Assembly (NCBI GenBank): GCA_016209205.1
Contig: JACQWQ010000072.1
Span: 18,014 to 82,013 of the forward strand
DNA length: 64,000 nucleotides
Direction: 5' to 3'
Origin: Chloroflexota bacterium
GTDB lineage: Bacteria > Chloroflexota > Anaerolineae > UBA4142 > SHND01
The notes beneath the pieces were generated by a model. That model had not been told where the DNA came from. It worked only from the letters and a program-made list of their open reading frames with translations, and searched no databases. Positions within the stretch are counted from its first letter, which is position 1. Each line of letters opens with the position of its first letter. The translations under genes and the position numbers were made by a program. Shown in pieces: positions 49,337 to 60,641 of this stretch.

Positions 49337-49400
49337 TACCACTTCAGGCGAATGAATTCGCGCCAACAAAAACACAAAACCTGCCTCCGCAGGTTAGGGT

Positions 49401-49491
49401 CAATACGGTTTAGTTAAGGATCCTCGCAGAGACCTTTCGGGTTTCCGGAAACCCGAAAGGTCTTGGGTCACGGCTTATCTAAACCGTATTG
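49401..49491. repeat. AGACC...GGTCT palindromic element nested in outer inverted repeat
   Basis: CAATACGGTTTAG ... AGACCTTTCGGGTTTCCGGAAACCCGAAAGGTCT ... CTAAACCGTATTG. Confidence 0.9.
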
Positions 49492-49707
49492 AGGTTAGGG
49501 TTCGAGTTTGGGCAGGCAAACTTGGTGCGGTTGTAGGCGCAATTTCAATTGCTCGCCAACTGCAAAATTGCACTGGACTCGACAACTTGTGTTATAGTTC
49601 CACCGAGATTTAGCACCCGAAGGGTATCATCTTGTTCGCAAAACCATCCAATGTATGCGACACGGACGCGCGGCGATGCCGTAAAACGGAAAGATAACGC
49701 GAGAGAT

Positions 49708-49983
49708 TTAACTGGGTAGTGGCATGGTCAGTTCTGCGGACTGCGCTTCCGTTTCCATTTTGTACAGGAAATCCGGGGCAAAGTCGGCGCGGTTGGGCCA
49801 GGTCACGGTTCGCGAATCCGGGTCGAGATAGGCGCGCGCGAAATACGCGGGGTCGCGCAGCGGCTCAAAAATTGGACCGTACAACTCGCGGCGCAAGTTC
49901 ACGCGTTTCCGCGTGCCATTATCAAATTCGAGTTCGAGCGAATGAGGACCGACGACTTTAACGCGCGTGACATGAATAATCAT
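49708..49983 (-). CDS. DUF2442 family protein
   Basis: [70 protein letters not shown]. Confidence 0.9.
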   Translation of the reverse strand: MIIHVTRVKVVGPHSLELEFDNGTRKRVNLRRELYGPIFEPLRDPAYFARAYLDPDSRTVTWPNRADFAPDFLYKMETEAQSAELTMPLPS

Positions 49984-50037
49984 TTTGATTTGATCCTCAT
50001 GGTTGGCACAGAAAAAGTACAAGGGAAGCACGTTGGC

Positions 50038-51669
50038 ATGTCAAGCGAAAATAAATCTGGTGCGACAACCCAAACCATCGCCATCATTGATTTCGGTTCG
50101 CAATACACCATGCTCATTGCGCGGCGTGTGCGCGAGTTGAATGTGTATTGCGAAATTTTTTCCCCGCGCGTGACGCGTGAGGAATTTCTGCGCGTGAACC
50201 CTCAAGGCATTATTTTGTCCGGCGGACCTTCAAGTGTGTACGACGAGGGCGCGCCGCGTTTGCCCAAATTTATTTTGGAACTCGACACGCCAATTCTGGG
50301 AATTTGTTACGGGATGCAGATTTTGTCCTACACGCTCGGCGGACGCGTCGAACGCGCGCCGCACCGCGAATTCGGTCCCGCCACCGTGCGTGTCACCAAC
50401 CCTGTTTCCCTGTTTACCAATTTACCTCTTTCCCAAGATGTGTGGATGAGTCACGGCGACAGTGTGTTGGCGCTCCCGCCCGGTTTTGAAAAACTCGCGG
50501 AATCGGACACCTGCGCGTTCGCGGCAATGGCAAACGACGCGCGCAAAATTTACGCGCTGCAATTTCACCCCGAAGTCGCGCATACGCCGCAGGGGAAAAA
50601 TATCTTGCGCTATTTTTTGTACGAGATATGTAGGTGCACAGGCGATTGGACGCCGCGCGCATTCATCGCCAGCAGCGTCGAACAAATTCGCGAACGCGTC
50701 GGCGACGCGCGCGTGCTCTGCGCGTTGAGCGGCGGCGTAGATTCGATGGTCGCGGCGACGCTCATCGAACGCGCGATTGGTTCACAATTGACGTGCGTGT
50801 TTATTGACCACGGTTTGCTGCGCCAGGACGAAGCCGCGAACGTCGCGGCGCTGACGGAACAAATCGGCATCGAACTCGTAACGGTGGATGCGCGCGATTA
50901 TTTTTTGGAAAAACTGCGCGGTGTGGTTGACCCTGAACAGAAACGCAAAATCATCGGCGCGGCGTTTGTTGCCAAATTTGAAGAGACCGCCCTCAGTCTC
51001 TTCAAACTTGGCAAAAATTCTGACGAGACCGCGCGCAATCTTGGCGAACATAAATTTCTCGCGCAGGGCACGCTGTATCCCGACGTGATTGAAAGCGCCG
51101 CGCCGCTCGACGCCGCGCAGGGACGTACGCACGCGACGGCGGCGACGATCAAGACGCATCACAATGTCGGCGGCTTGCCCACGACGTTGCCGTTTCAATT
51201 GCTCGAACCGCTGCGCCATTTGTTCAAAGACGAAGTGCGCGCGGTGGGCGAAGAACTCGGTTTGCCGCACAACGTCGTATGGCGGCAGCCGTTCCCCGGT
51301 CCCGGACTCGCGGTGCGCGTCATCGGCGACATTACGCGCGAACGTTTGGAGGTGCTGCGTGCGGCGGATGCGATTGTGCGCGAAGAAATCGAGCGCGCCG
51401 CACCCGATCTGGATTTTCGCGTGTGGCAGTATTTCGCGGTGCTCACGCCGCTTCAAACCGTCGGCGTGATGGGCGATGAGCGGACGTACGAAAATGTGCT
51501 GGCGATTCGCGCGGTGACGAGCGAGGACGGGATGACGGCGGACTGGGCGCGCTTGCCGCACGCTTTGTTGGCACGGATGAGCGCACGCATTGTGAATTCG
51601 GTGCGCGGCGTGAATCGCGTCGTGTACGACATTACGAGCAAACCGCCGGGAACGATTGAGTGGGAGTGA
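50038..51669 (+). CDS. guaA: GMP synthase (glutamine-hydrolysing)
   Basis: [85 protein letters not shown]. Confidence 0.96.
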   Translation: MSSENKSGATTQTIAIIDFGSQYTMLIARRVRELNVYCEIFSPRVTREEFLRVNPQGIILSGGPSSVYDEGAPRLPKFILELDTPILGICYGMQILSYTLGGRVERAPHREFGPATVRVTNPVSLFTNLPLSQDVWMSHGDSVLALPPGFEKLAESDTCAFAAMANDARKIYALQFHPEVAHTPQGKNILRYFLYEICRCTGDWTPRAFIASSVEQIRERVGDARVLCALSGGVDSMVAATLIERAIGSQLTCVFIDHGLLRQDEAANVAALTEQIGIELVTVDARDYFLEKLRGVVDPEQKRKIIGAAFVAKFEETALSLFKLGKNSDETARNLGEHKFLAQGTLYPDVIESAAPLDAAQGRTHATAATIKTHHNVGGLPTTLPFQLLEPLRHLFKDEVRAVGEELGLPHNVVWRQPFPGPGLAVRVIGDITRERLEVLRAADAIVREEIERAAPDLDFRVWQYFAVLTPLQTVGVMGDERTYENVLAIRAVTSEDGMTADWARLPHALLARMSARIVNSVRGVNRVVYDITSKPPGTIEWE

Positions 51670-51872
51670 GCGCGAAGCACGAGCGCGGATATGCGCTCCA
51701 CGCGGAATGTGGTATATTTAGCGTCCGGCTGCCTTCGCAGCAGCCCGTTTCTATCTCGCGTTTTTCATAGGAGGTTCCTGCAGAAACAAGCTTGGCTCTG
51801 AACGCCTCTACATTGGGTCTTGGTTAGATCGGCGCTGTGCAAGGACGACACGATTTACGAACGAGGCACACC

Positions 51873-52367
51873 ATGCTTGAACCTACTCAACCACTTTCCC
51901 ATGCGCCCTGGACCCAGGTCCACCTCAAACCACGCGGCAAAGCGCGTACGCGCGTCGAGTTTCATTTTTCACCCGATTATGTGTCGGCATTGTGGAAGGC
52001 GAACGCTTTGCCCAGGCTCGATACCCGCGCCGCGTTTCCTTCGCCCCATCACGAACGGCTCTTGCTCGACGATGTGATCTATATCGAAGACAAGACCGTC
52101 TTTGTGCACGCTTGGCTGGTTCCTGCCGTGGAACCAGAGTATTTCCATCTCCGCGTCCGAGTCGCCGCCCCCACGCTGTTGACGCGTAATGGACGCCTTT
52201 CACTGCACTGGGGCAGCCATCAATACTCGCTGCCGTTAAAGGCGGGGGTGGTGGAATTTGAAGATATCTCCCCACCCAATTTTTCGCGCTATCACAACAA
52301 TCTGCCGTCGCATCGTTTGCGTCTCAGTTTTGAATTCGAGAGCGGCGGGAAAAACGGCAAGCATTGA
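51873..52367 (+). CDS. Hypothetical protein
   Basis: 164-aa ORF between guaA and the regulator gene. Confidence 0.55.
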   Translation: MLEPTQPLSHAPWTQVHLKPRGKARTRVEFHFSPDYVSALWKANALPRLDTRAAFPSPHHERLLLDDVIYIEDKTVFVHAWLVPAVEPEYFHLRVRVAAPTLLTRNGRLSLHWGSHQYSLPLKAGVVEFEDISPPNFSRYHNNLPSHRLRLSFEFESGGKNGKH

Positions 52368-52409
52368 AACCCTGGTCACCAGACTCGCGCGTTGACTACA
52401 CGGCAGCCC

Positions 52410-55133
52410 ATGGACAACGCCATACCCAGCCCAGTCGCTTGGCTGGCACAAACCAAATTCGAGCCGCCCCGCCTGCGCGCGGATATTCTTGCGCGTATAC
52501 GCTTGCTGACGGCACTGCACGCTGCGGTCTCTGTGCATTCCCTCACGCTTATTTCCGCCCCCGCCGGTTACGGCAAAACGACCCTCCTCGCCGCGCTTGT
52601 AAAGGATGAAGACGGAAGTGTCTGTCCTGAACGGAGTGAAGGACAAGCACCTCATCCTTCATCCTTTGCGTGGCTCTCGCTCGACGCCCAAGACAACGAC
52701 CCGACGCGTTTTCTGACCGCATTGATCGCGTCTTTGCAGAAACTAGACCCGCAATTTGGCGCGACCACGCAAGCCCTCTTGACGAGTCTGCCCAATCCAG
52801 CCGCCGAAGCGCGCCGGGTGATCGGAGTGCTTATCAACGACGTTTTGGAAACGCTGCCCGAGCCCTTTGTCCTAGTGCTCGACGATTTGCAACTGATTGA
52901 CGCGCCCGCGGTCTATGCCGCGCTCGATTACTTGCTCGAACGGCTCCCGCCGCAAATGCGCCTGATCGTCGGCACGCGCCACGATCCGCCCCTCGTCCTG
53001 GCGCGCCTGCGCGCCCGCGGGCAGCTGGCTGAACTGCGCGCTCCCGATTTGCGTTTCACCGATGCCGAATCTACCTTGTTCCTCAACGAGAAACTGCGCC
53101 TGGGTCTGTCGTCCGACAACCTCACCGCGCTGCAAACGCGCACCGAGGGCTGGCCCGCCGGTCTGCGTTTGCTCGCCGCTTCGCTGGATCGCATTCCTTC
53201 GGGCGCCGAGCGCAGCGCATTCATCCATCGTTTTGCGCAGAGCGATCGCTATGTCTTTGACTTCCTCGCCAACGAGGTGCTGAATCACCAAGAGCCAGAG
53301 CTGCGCGCGTTTCTGCTCAAGACCTCCATCCTGGCTGAATTGACGCCTGACCTCTGCAGCGCGGTCAGCGGTCGGAACGACGCGTGGGCGGTGCTGGACG
53401 ATTTGTATCGCCGCAATCTCTTTCTCGTCCAGGTGGGACCCGGGGCAGACACCTTCCGCTACCATCACCTGTTTGCCGAATTTCTCCAGCAGCGGCTGAA
53501 CCAGGAGCTGCCGGGGCTTGCGAAAGAGCTGCACCGCCGGGCGGCATCCGCAGAGACTACGCCCGTGCGCGCCATCAATCACTATCTTGCCGCGGAAATG
53601 TGGGAACAAGCCGTGACAGCCATCGAGCCAGTGATTGGGGAAATGCTTCAGCGCAATCTGGTGGACACGGTGCAAAGCTGGATTCTCGCCGTGCCAGAGT
53701 CGGTGCGCGACGCGCATCCGGCGCTCATCTGGTGCCTCGGCAACTGTGCCTTCTCCAAGGGCGATTACCAGAGGGCCCAAGCCCTCTTGGAAAAGGCGCT
53801 GCATGATGTCGAAGCAAGCGGCAGGATCGAGAGCGAGAGCGAAACCCTAGCGAGCATGGCGATCAATGCCTACCTACAGGGCAATTTCGAGCACAGCGGC
53901 GAACTCATCCGCCGCACCCTGGCGCGCCCGGTCTCGCGCCCTAGTCTGATGCAGCTGCTAATGGTGCGCACCTATCTGGGAATCTTGCAGGGCAACCGAA
54001 TGCAGGCGGCGGCTGACCTGGAGGCGGCGCTCGCAATAACCGAAGTGTCCGACGACGCGCAGACGTGGCTGATTATGGCTTTCTTTGTCAAGCCGAACCT
54101 CGCCACCCTGCCGCGCGGTTTGGAAAACATCGAGCGCTTTTGCCGCCTGGCAGCCAGACACGCGCCGGAGCCGTCCAGCCTGATGCAGCTGGCGCTCGCC
54201 GACCCAATGTGTTTCATTCACATGTGGCGCGGACGGCTCGCGGAAGCCATTCAGACGGGCGAGAGCATGTTGGCGCTCAAAGAAGAGTTGGGCGGCGGCT
54301 ATTTCTATCTCGGCGCGATTGCCGCGGCTTTTGCGGGAACTGCTCACGCAGCGCGCGGCGAGTATGATTCCGCCGACCGCTTTTTCGAGATCATGCGCGC
54401 GCAGGTCGAAGAGACGGGACCGACGCGCGCCGCCAGACCCAGCGCGTTGTTTTTGATTGGACGAGCGCGCTGGCTGCAAGGACGCTTTGAGCAAGCCCGC
54501 CAAATCTATGCTCAAATGTGCGCCGCCGATCCTACGCTCAAGGCCGAATCGCCCGAAGCGCCCGTGCTGCGCGAATTGATGCGCGCACTCGTCGAAATGA
54601 TCGATCATCACTATGCCGATGCGGAACGCGCACTGCGCAAGGCAGTTTCACTTGAACGCAATGCCCCTTCCGCGACGCTGTTCGGCAGCGCCCGCGTGTG
54701 GTTGGCGTACTTGTACTGGCAGTGCAGCCGACCGCAGGACGCGCTCGCCGAACTTGCGCCCGTGATTGGCGAATGTGAACGGAATGGAACGCCCGGCGTG
54801 ATTCTCAAGGAAGGCGCGGGTATGGCACCGCTCCTGCGCCTGGCGGTGGAACACGGCGTCCATGCTCCATTCGCCTCATCTCTGCTCGACTTGTTGGGCG
54901 CGAGCCAGGAATTGAAATCGGTGCGTATTCCCGATACCGGCGAAACACTCACCCCGCGCGAAGTCGAGGTGCTTAAGCTCATCGCCGCGGGCGCGAGCAA
55001 CCACGACATCGCTTCGCAACTCGTCATCAGCGAACACACGGTCAAAGTCCACGTCACGAATATCCTCGCCAAACTGCGCGTCTCCTCGCGCACCCAAGCA
55101 GCCGCACGCGCGCGCGAACTGCGCCTGGGGTGA
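52410..55133 (+). CDS. MalT-like LuxR-family (STAND) transcriptional regulator
   Basis: [15 protein letters not shown] Walker [12 protein letters not shown]-terminal [46 protein letters not shown]. Confidence 0.95.
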   Translation: MDNAIPSPVAWLAQTKFEPPRLRADILARIRLLTALHAAVSVHSLTLISAPAGYGKTTLLAALVKDEDGSVCPERSEGQAPHPSSFAWLSLDAQDNDPTRFLTALIASLQKLDPQFGATTQALLTSLPNPAAEARRVIGVLINDVLETLPEPFVLVLDDLQLIDAPAVYAALDYLLERLPPQMRLIVGTRHDPPLVLARLRARGQLAELRAPDLRFTDAESTLFLNEKLRLGLSSDNLTALQTRTEGWPAGLRLLAASLDRIPSGAERSAFIHRFAQSDRYVFDFLANEVLNHQEPELRAFLLKTSILAELTPDLCSAVSGRNDAWAVLDDLYRRNLFLVQVGPGADTFRYHHLFAEFLQQRLNQELPGLAKELHRRAASAETTPVRAINHYLAAEMWEQAVTAIEPVIGEMLQRNLVDTVQSWILAVPESVRDAHPALIWCLGNCAFSKGDYQRAQALLEKALHDVEASGRIESESETLASMAINAYLQGNFEHSGELIRRTLARPVSRPSLMQLLMVRTYLGILQGNRMQAAADLEAALAITEVSDDAQTWLIMAFFVKPNLATLPRGLENIERFCRLAARHAPEPSSLMQLALADPMCFIHMWRGRLAEAIQTGESMLALKEELGGGYFYLGAIAAAFAGTAHAARGEYDSADRFFEIMRAQVEETGPTRAARPSALFLIGRARWLQGRFEQARQIYAQMCAADPTLKAESPEAPVLRELMRALVEMIDHHYADAERALRKAVSLERNAPSATLFGSARVWLAYLYWQCSRPQDALAELAPVIGECERNGTPGVILKEGAGMAPLLRLAVEHGVHAPFASSLLDLLGASQELKSVRIPDTGETLTPREVEVLKLIAAGASNHDIASQLVISEHTVKVHVTNILAKLRVSSRTQAAARARELRLG
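52601..52667. repeat. 67-bp palindromic element inserted in frame within the MalT-like gene (PERSEG type)
   Basis: AAAGGATGAAG...CTTCATCCTTT with inner TGTCCT/AGGACA; encodes [22 protein letters not shown]. Confidence 0.85.
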
Positions 55134-55325
55134 ATAGAAGGCAGAGAAGGCTCAAGAAGGCTCAAGAAGGCTCAAGAAGGCACAAAAGGCGCGCCCTCTG
55201 CGCCTTCTGCGCCCTCTCCGCACTACAAGCCCCCCTCCCCCTTCGAATAATACTTTTTTCTGATGCCCGCGCCTCCTTTTGGGTTCAAACTGTGCTTGAA
55301 AATCTGGCACAGGAGAATCGCCTTG

Positions 55326-55733
55326 GTGGACGAGCTGCGCGACCGAATTGCCACTTACCTCTCGAGCCATCGTGTATGTGTGATCAGCACGACCGCGACA
55401 CACGGCACGTGGGCAATCCCGGCTTGGTATCGCAGCTGCGCGCTGCAAGTCGAATGTGTTTTTCCGCGCTGGTCAGATGTGACCTATTACCTCACGCAGA
55501 ACCCCCGCGTCCTATTGCTTATTCTGGACCTTGAACTGCCCGGTCTACGCTGGCTTGAATATCGCGGAGCAGCAGAGCTCGTCACCGCGCCCGACTGGGA
55601 GAACCTGCTGCCCGACAGTCAGCTCGGCATTCAGCCGCAAGCGCGATACGTTGCCGCGCGTGTCAAGCCCGAGCGAATTGATCTGATAGATGAAAGTCGC
55701 GGGTGGGGTCTGCGCGAGACATTGGATTGGTAG
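55326..55733 (+). CDS. Pyridoxamine 5'-phosphate oxidase-like FMN-binding protein
   Basis: LRDRIATYLSSHRVCVISTTATHGTWAIPAWYRSCALQVECVFPRWSDVTYYLTQNPRVLLLI. Confidence 0.7.
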   Translation: MDELRDRIATYLSSHRVCVISTTATHGTWAIPAWYRSCALQVECVFPRWSDVTYYLTQNPRVLLLILDLELPGLRWLEYRGAAELVTAPDWENLLPDSQLGIQPQARYVAARVKPERIDLIDESRGWGLRETLDW

Positions 55734-55871
55734 CAACTGCAAACATGAATCGGACAGTCAAGATCGTTATCGAGTTCAAGGAGATAAAGAAATGAAAACG
55801 CAACTCGTACGGCAATTGGCTCACCATCCTTGAGACACGCCAACTTAAAAGATTATACGAGAAGGTACAAA

Positions 55872-57848
55872 ATGATTTCGCGAAACCTGTTTACCCAACT
55901 GTTTGGCGCGAGGGTCGCCGGCGTCCGCGTGACCCTCGCCCTCGTGCTGTGCGTTTTGGCGTTGGCGATCCAGCCCGCGCCGGCGGCGCACGCCGCAACC
56001 ATCACCGTCAACACACTCACCGATGAAAACGACGGCAGTTGCAGCGATGAAGACTGCTCCTTGCGCGACGCCATCCAGGTTGCCGCCGCCGGGGATACCA
56101 TTAACTTTAGCGTCACGGACACCATCACGCTCGTGCTCGGTCAACTGACTATTGACAAGAACTTGACCATCACGGGACCCGGGGCAGATTGGCTGACCAT
56201 CAGCGGTGGCAGCGCCGTACGCGTGTTGATGGTAAACGCCGGTGTCACGCTCAACCTACAGGACTTGACGTTAGCCAATGGAATGGACGCGAACGGCGCT
56301 GGCGTGAGCAACACTGGCACGCTCAATGTTGCCAATAGTGTCTTGTCTGGCAACACGGCGATGGGGGGGAGTGGTGGCATTTCTACCGGCGGCGGTATCT
56401 ACAGCATCGGCGCGGTGACGATTATCGGCAGCACGTTTTCCGGCAATAGCGCGCGTGGCGTCCCCGGCACGCGCGGCGGCGGCATCTACAACAACGGCGG
56501 AACGCTGAGTGTCACCGATAGCACCTTCTCCGACAATATCACGGACGGCGACGGAGGGGCAATTGAAAATGTTGACGGCGCGGCGACGATCACGAACAGC
56601 ACCTTCTCCAACAATAGGGCGTCCTATGGCGGTGCGATCCTTGCCGGCTATGTCAGCGGCACCGCTCCGGTGACCGTCACGAATAGCACTTTCTCTGGCA
56701 ATATCGCGACAGGCGGCGGCACGAACAACGGAGGCGCCATCTGGAGCAGCATTGACTCGATGATTGTCACCAACAGCACCTTCTATAACAATAGCGCGAC
56801 TGGCAATGGGAGCGCCAACTACAGGGGCGGCGGGACGCTGACGCTTCGCAACAGCATCGTCGCCTTTAGCGCGGCAAGCCCGAATTGCGGCGGAACGATT
56901 ACGGACGGCGGCGGCAATCTGGCGTGGGAAGATGCCTCTTGCCCCGGCATCGTTGCCAATCCCAAGTTCAATACGCTCGCAAACAATGGCGGTTCCACGC
57001 AAACGATGAAACTCGACTCGGACAGCCCGTCGATTGACATGGCGATTGCCGCCAACTGTCCCAGCGCCGACCAGCGCGGGGAAAATCGCGATGACCTCAA
57101 TTGCGACATCGGCGCGTTCGAGGTGACGATGAACGACAGCAACTGGGTCCAGCGCACCGTCTCTGCCAGCGCGCTCTCGACCTTTGGTCCCGCGCGCGCC
57201 GGGATACAGTACAGCGGCGCGGATCCCGGTCAAACTACGATCACAAAGGCGACGACCTGGCCGAGCCAACCGTCGAACGCGCTGGGCGTGTGGTGGAACA
57301 TTGCGCCGACGACGGGCAGCGGCTTGAATCTCACTCTGGCGCTGTGCTATTCGACGACGGAACTGCGCGGCTTGACGGAGGGTGATCTGCTTTTCTGGCG
57401 TTTCAGCAGCGGCAGTTGGTCGCAGGTGGGAAGCGCGCCAACGTTTAGCGGGACCTCACCCAACCGGTGCGCCCAGATTACAGGCGTCACGGACTTGAGC
57501 GGCTGGACGCTTGCGACTGGCAATCCTGGCAGTCCGCCCACGGCAGTCACTCTCCAATCGTTCAGCGCGCGCTGCATTCCAGACCGGGGCGTACGCGTGA
57601 AATGGACGACGGGTACCGAACTGCAGGTCATCGGCTTTAACGTGTGGCGTATGAAAGGTGGCGGCGAATGGCGGAAAATGAATCACCGAATGATCGCCGC
57701 CAAGCATCCCGGCGGAGTCTTTGGCGCCAAGTATGCGTTCACGGACAAAAGGGTGAAGGCGGAGCATACGTATCGCTACAAGTTGGAGGTCGTCAAGTCG
57801 GATGGAACGTCCGAGTGGAGCCGGGTGGCTCGAGTCAAGGTACCCTGA
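55872..57848 (+). CDS. CSLREAI-domain beta-helix secreted protein
   Basis: ITVNTLTDENDGSCSDEDCSLRDAIQ; repeated NSTFSGN; C-terminal LQSFSARCIPDRGVRVKWTTGTELQVIGFNVWR. Confidence 0.92.
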   Translation: MISRNLFTQLFGARVAGVRVTLALVLCVLALAIQPAPAAHAATITVNTLTDENDGSCSDEDCSLRDAIQVAAAGDTINFSVTDTITLVLGQLTIDKNLTITGPGADWLTISGGSAVRVLMVNAGVTLNLQDLTLANGMDANGAGVSNTGTLNVANSVLSGNTAMGGSGGISTGGGIYSIGAVTIIGSTFSGNSARGVPGTRGGGIYNNGGTLSVTDSTFSDNITDGDGGAIENVDGAATITNSTFSNNRASYGGAILAGYVSGTAPVTVTNSTFSGNIATGGGTNNGGAIWSSIDSMIVTNSTFYNNSATGNGSANYRGGGTLTLRNSIVAFSAASPNCGGTITDGGGNLAWEDASCPGIVANPKFNTLANNGGSTQTMKLDSDSPSIDMAIAANCPSADQRGENRDDLNCDIGAFEVTMNDSNWVQRTVSASALSTFGPARAGIQYSGADPGQTTITKATTWPSQPSNALGVWWNIAPTTGSGLNLTLALCYSTTELRGLTEGDLLFWRFSSGSWSQVGSAPTFSGTSPNRCAQITGVTDLSGWTLATGNPGSPPTAVTLQSFSARCIPDRGVRVKWTTGTELQVIGFNVWRMKGGGEWRKMNHRMIAAKHPGGVFGAKYAFTDKRVKAEHTYRYKLEVVKSDGTSEWSRVARVKVP

Positions 57849-57874
57849 TTCAAGGTCACTACCAGGGGCGAATA

Positions 57875-57942
57875 GAGACCTTTCAGGTTTTTGCGATGGT
57901 TACTGCGATGATTATATCGCCGCGAGAAACCTGAAAGGTCTC
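57875..57942. repeat. AGACC...GGTCT palindromic element
   Basis: GAGACCTTTCAGGTTT ... AAACCTGAAAGGTCTC, 16-bp perfect stem. Confidence 0.85.
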
Positions 57943-57984
57943 AGAGCAGTGTAGCGCAAGTCTATTCATCAGGAGAGGAAAGCT

Positions 57985-58929
57985 ATGGCATCACAGCAAC
58001 AATTGACTCGGACTAACGTCAACTGGCGCGAGGTTGTCCTGTTCAGCATCCTGGCATACACCGCGAGCTGGCTCTGGTGGGGATTCAAGCTCTACCCCTA
58101 CCTGGGACAGCTGTCATTGACCGAGATGCCCAAGGACCTTGCGGACAAGATCGGGTACCTGGACCTGGTGCTCGGAGATTTTGGTCCGCTGATCGCCGCG
58201 GTCATCATGCGGCTGTTCGTCAGCAAGGAAGGGTTGAAAGGTTCGCTGGGGTTGCTGCGTTCCTGGAAGTACTATCTGATCGCGCTGATCGCGCCGCCCA
58301 TCTTTTTTAGCATCGTGGTCTTGTTCGATCAGGTGACGGGTCTGGGAACTTTTGTTTGGACAGGGCGCGTGCCGCAATGGCCGATGGAACTGCCGCTGTG
58401 GGCATATTATCTGTCGCTCCTCATCAACACAATGTTTATCACGATTTTCGTCTTTGGCGAAGAGTACGGCTGGCGCGGTTATTTGCTCCCGCGGCTCTTG
58501 CCATTGGGTGAAATCAAGGCGACGGTGATCGTGGGTTTGATCTGGTCCTTCTGGCACTTGCCGCTCATCTTCGCGGGCATGAACTTTCCGGGGCAGAATC
58601 CGCTGCTTGCCACGCTGGTCTTTACCTTTACCGTCGTGTTCTTGTCTTTTCCCTTTACCTGGTGCTATGTCGAGACAGGAGGCAGCGTAATGGTGGCAGC
58701 GCTTTTGCACGGCTCAATCAACGCTTATGGGGACGGACTGACCTCGCGCGAGCTCATCCCGAATGGCAATCCGCTGTTGGTGAGCTCTGCCGGTCTCGTC
58801 ACCGGCATCTTCCTCATGTTGCTGACGTTGGTGGTCTATGTCGTATTCAAACGCTCGCCGCAGGTGAAAAACATAGAGAATCTGCGCCATCCACAGATGG
58901 ATGGAACATGGCGCGATTGGCTGCGCTGA
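57985..58929 (+). CDS. CPBP family intramembrane metalloprotease
   Basis: FGEEYGWRGYLLPRL, WSFWHLPLIF. Confidence 0.92.
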   Translation: MASQQQLTRTNVNWREVVLFSILAYTASWLWWGFKLYPYLGQLSLTEMPKDLADKIGYLDLVLGDFGPLIAAVIMRLFVSKEGLKGSLGLLRSWKYYLIALIAPPIFFSIVVLFDQVTGLGTFVWTGRVPQWPMELPLWAYYLSLLINTMFITIFVFGEEYGWRGYLLPRLLPLGEIKATVIVGLIWSFWHLPLIFAGMNFPGQNPLLATLVFTFTVVFLSFPFTWCYVETGGSVMVAALLHGSINAYGDGLTSRELIPNGNPLLVSSAGLVTGIFLMLLTLVVYVVFKRSPQVKNIENLRHPQMDGTWRDWLR

Positions 58930-59045
58930 GCACTGCTGGAGAGGAGGTGGAGCTATCGAACGAACGACAAGTTTTGTTTGCATTGCAAGTGGCACGCCAG
59001 CGCGTGCCATCGGTGATTCTTGCGGTTCAGAAAGGAGCCAAACCA

Positions 59046-59432
59046 ATGAAACTCAGTACTTTTCTCGCGATTGCCGCTGTCATCTACGGCATTTTCGGGG
59101 TGGGCGAATTGCTCGCCCCGGCACAATTCTTGGCAACCATGGGCGTTACGCTGAATGAGGGCGGGCAACTGGCCACCCGTGCAGGTGCAACAGCCGCCAT
59201 TGGTTATGCCGTGATCTTTTGGTTCGCCAGGAAAGCGGAAATGAGCGCGGCACTGCGCGCGATTCTGCTTGGCAACGTCGTTTTCCTCGTCCTTGAGATC
59301 ATCGTGTTGGGGCTCGGGGTGCTGTCAGGCGACATGAGTCCAGCCGGCTTGCCTGGGCTCGTCGTGAACGTACTGTTGCTGGTGGGCTTTGGGTACTTTT
59401 ACTTTAAGCCCGGGGCGCTCCGCACGGCTTGA
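59046..59432 (+). CDS. Small polytopic membrane protein
   Basis: 128 aa, about 4 hydrophobic segments; RBS AGGAG. Confidence 0.7.
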   Translation: MKLSTFLAIAAVIYGIFGVGELLAPAQFLATMGVTLNEGGQLATRAGATAAIGYAVIFWFARKAEMSAALRAILLGNVVFLVLEIIVLGLGVLSGDMSPAGLPGLVVNVLLLVGFGYFYFKPGALRTA

Positions 59433-59606
59433 GAATCAACTCAACTGTCAAGCCAGGGCTTTCCCAAAGTAGGCTCACTGGTCATTGTGAGCGTTTTTTG
59501 CGAAGCAATCTCCTCGCTGGCAATAAAACGAGATTGCTTCGTCGGCAAAAAACGCCTCCTCGCAATGACAGGCTGAGTAGTAGTTACGAAACAGGAGGAT
59601 TATCCA

Positions 59607-60035
59607 ATGTCTGAAGAACTCAAAGCTCTCGCTCGCGGCTGGTACGATGCCATGACCAAGGCATTTGCTACGGGTGACATGAACGCGCTTGATGCATTCA
59701 TCGTCGCCGACTTTGTCGAGCACAATCCTTCACCCGGACAGGGTCCCGGATTGGCAGGGCTCAAACAGCTCTTTGCCGGGTTCCAGAGCGCGTTCCCCGA
59801 TATGAACATCAGCGCAGAGGACGTCATCGCCGAAGGAGATAAGGTGGCGGCGCGGTTTGTCATGCGTGGTATGAACACCGGATCCTTTGCGGGCATGCCC
59901 GCGACCGGCAAGCAAGTGACGGTGGAGGGAATTGACATCCTTCGCGTCGAAGGCGGCAAAATCGTGGAACACTGGGGGCAGTACGACCAGCTGGGTATGA
60001 TGCAGCAGCTCGGCGCAGTTCCGACGCCGGGATAA
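59607..60035 (+). CDS. SnoaL-like ester cyclase family protein (copy 1)
   Basis: FVEHNPSPGQGPGLAGLKQLFAGFQSAFPDMNISAEDVIAEGDKVAARFVMRGMNTGSFAGMPATGKQVTVEGIDILRVEGGKIVEHW. Confidence 0.9.
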   Translation: MSEELKALARGWYDAMTKAFATGDMNALDAFIVADFVEHNPSPGQGPGLAGLKQLFAGFQSAFPDMNISAEDVIAEGDKVAARFVMRGMNTGSFAGMPATGKQVTVEGIDILRVEGGKIVEHWGQYDQLGMMQQLGAVPTPG

Positions 60036-60047
60036 GGAGCATGAATC

Positions 60048-60473
60048 ATGTCAACCGAACAAAACATAGCCCTCGTCCGCCGATTCGTGCAAGAGGTAAT
60101 GAACAAGGGCGACCTCGCCGCCATGGACGAGTTCTTTCCAGTCGACGTCGTCGACCACACTCCCGAAGTGCCTAATCTCCCGCCCGGTCGCGAAGGCGCG
60201 AAAATACTTTTTGCCGCGTATCGCGCAGCTTTCCCCGACTATCATGTCGCCATTGACGACATCCTCGCCGAAGGCGACAAAGTCGTGTGGCGCTGGACTC
60301 TGACCGGGACCAATCAAGGCAGCATGATGGGGATGCCCGCGACCGGCAAGCAAGTGAAGGTCGAGGGCATTGACATCTTTCGCATCGCCGACGGCAAAAT
60401 CGTCGAACGCTGGGCTAGCTTTGACCAGTTGGGCATGATGCAGCAGCTCGGCGCAGTCCCGGCGCCGGGTTAG
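60048..60473 (+). CDS. SnoaL-like ester cyclase family protein (copy 2)
   Basis: VVDHTPEVPNLPPGREGAKILFAAYRAAFPDYHVAIDDILAEGDKVVWRWTLTGTNQGSMMGMPATGKQVKVEGIDIFRI. Confidence 0.9.
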   Translation: MSTEQNIALVRRFVQEVMNKGDLAAMDEFFPVDVVDHTPEVPNLPPGREGAKILFAAYRAAFPDYHVAIDDILAEGDKVVWRWTLTGTNQGSMMGMPATGKQVKVEGIDIFRIADGKIVERWASFDQLGMMQQLGAVPAPG

Positions 60474-60641
60474 GATGCATCGTTCAAAAACGGGTGTGAA
60501 GAGGCGAGAGGGCGGCCCGGAGTCATGAGCGGATTGAGCCGAGCTACTCAAAAGCGCCGGGCGCCCCTCGCCAGATTCAGCCCGCCCGGGTGCAAAACAA
60601 TAGTGATAGGCACGTTTCACATTTCACTAATCGAGGTCAAA

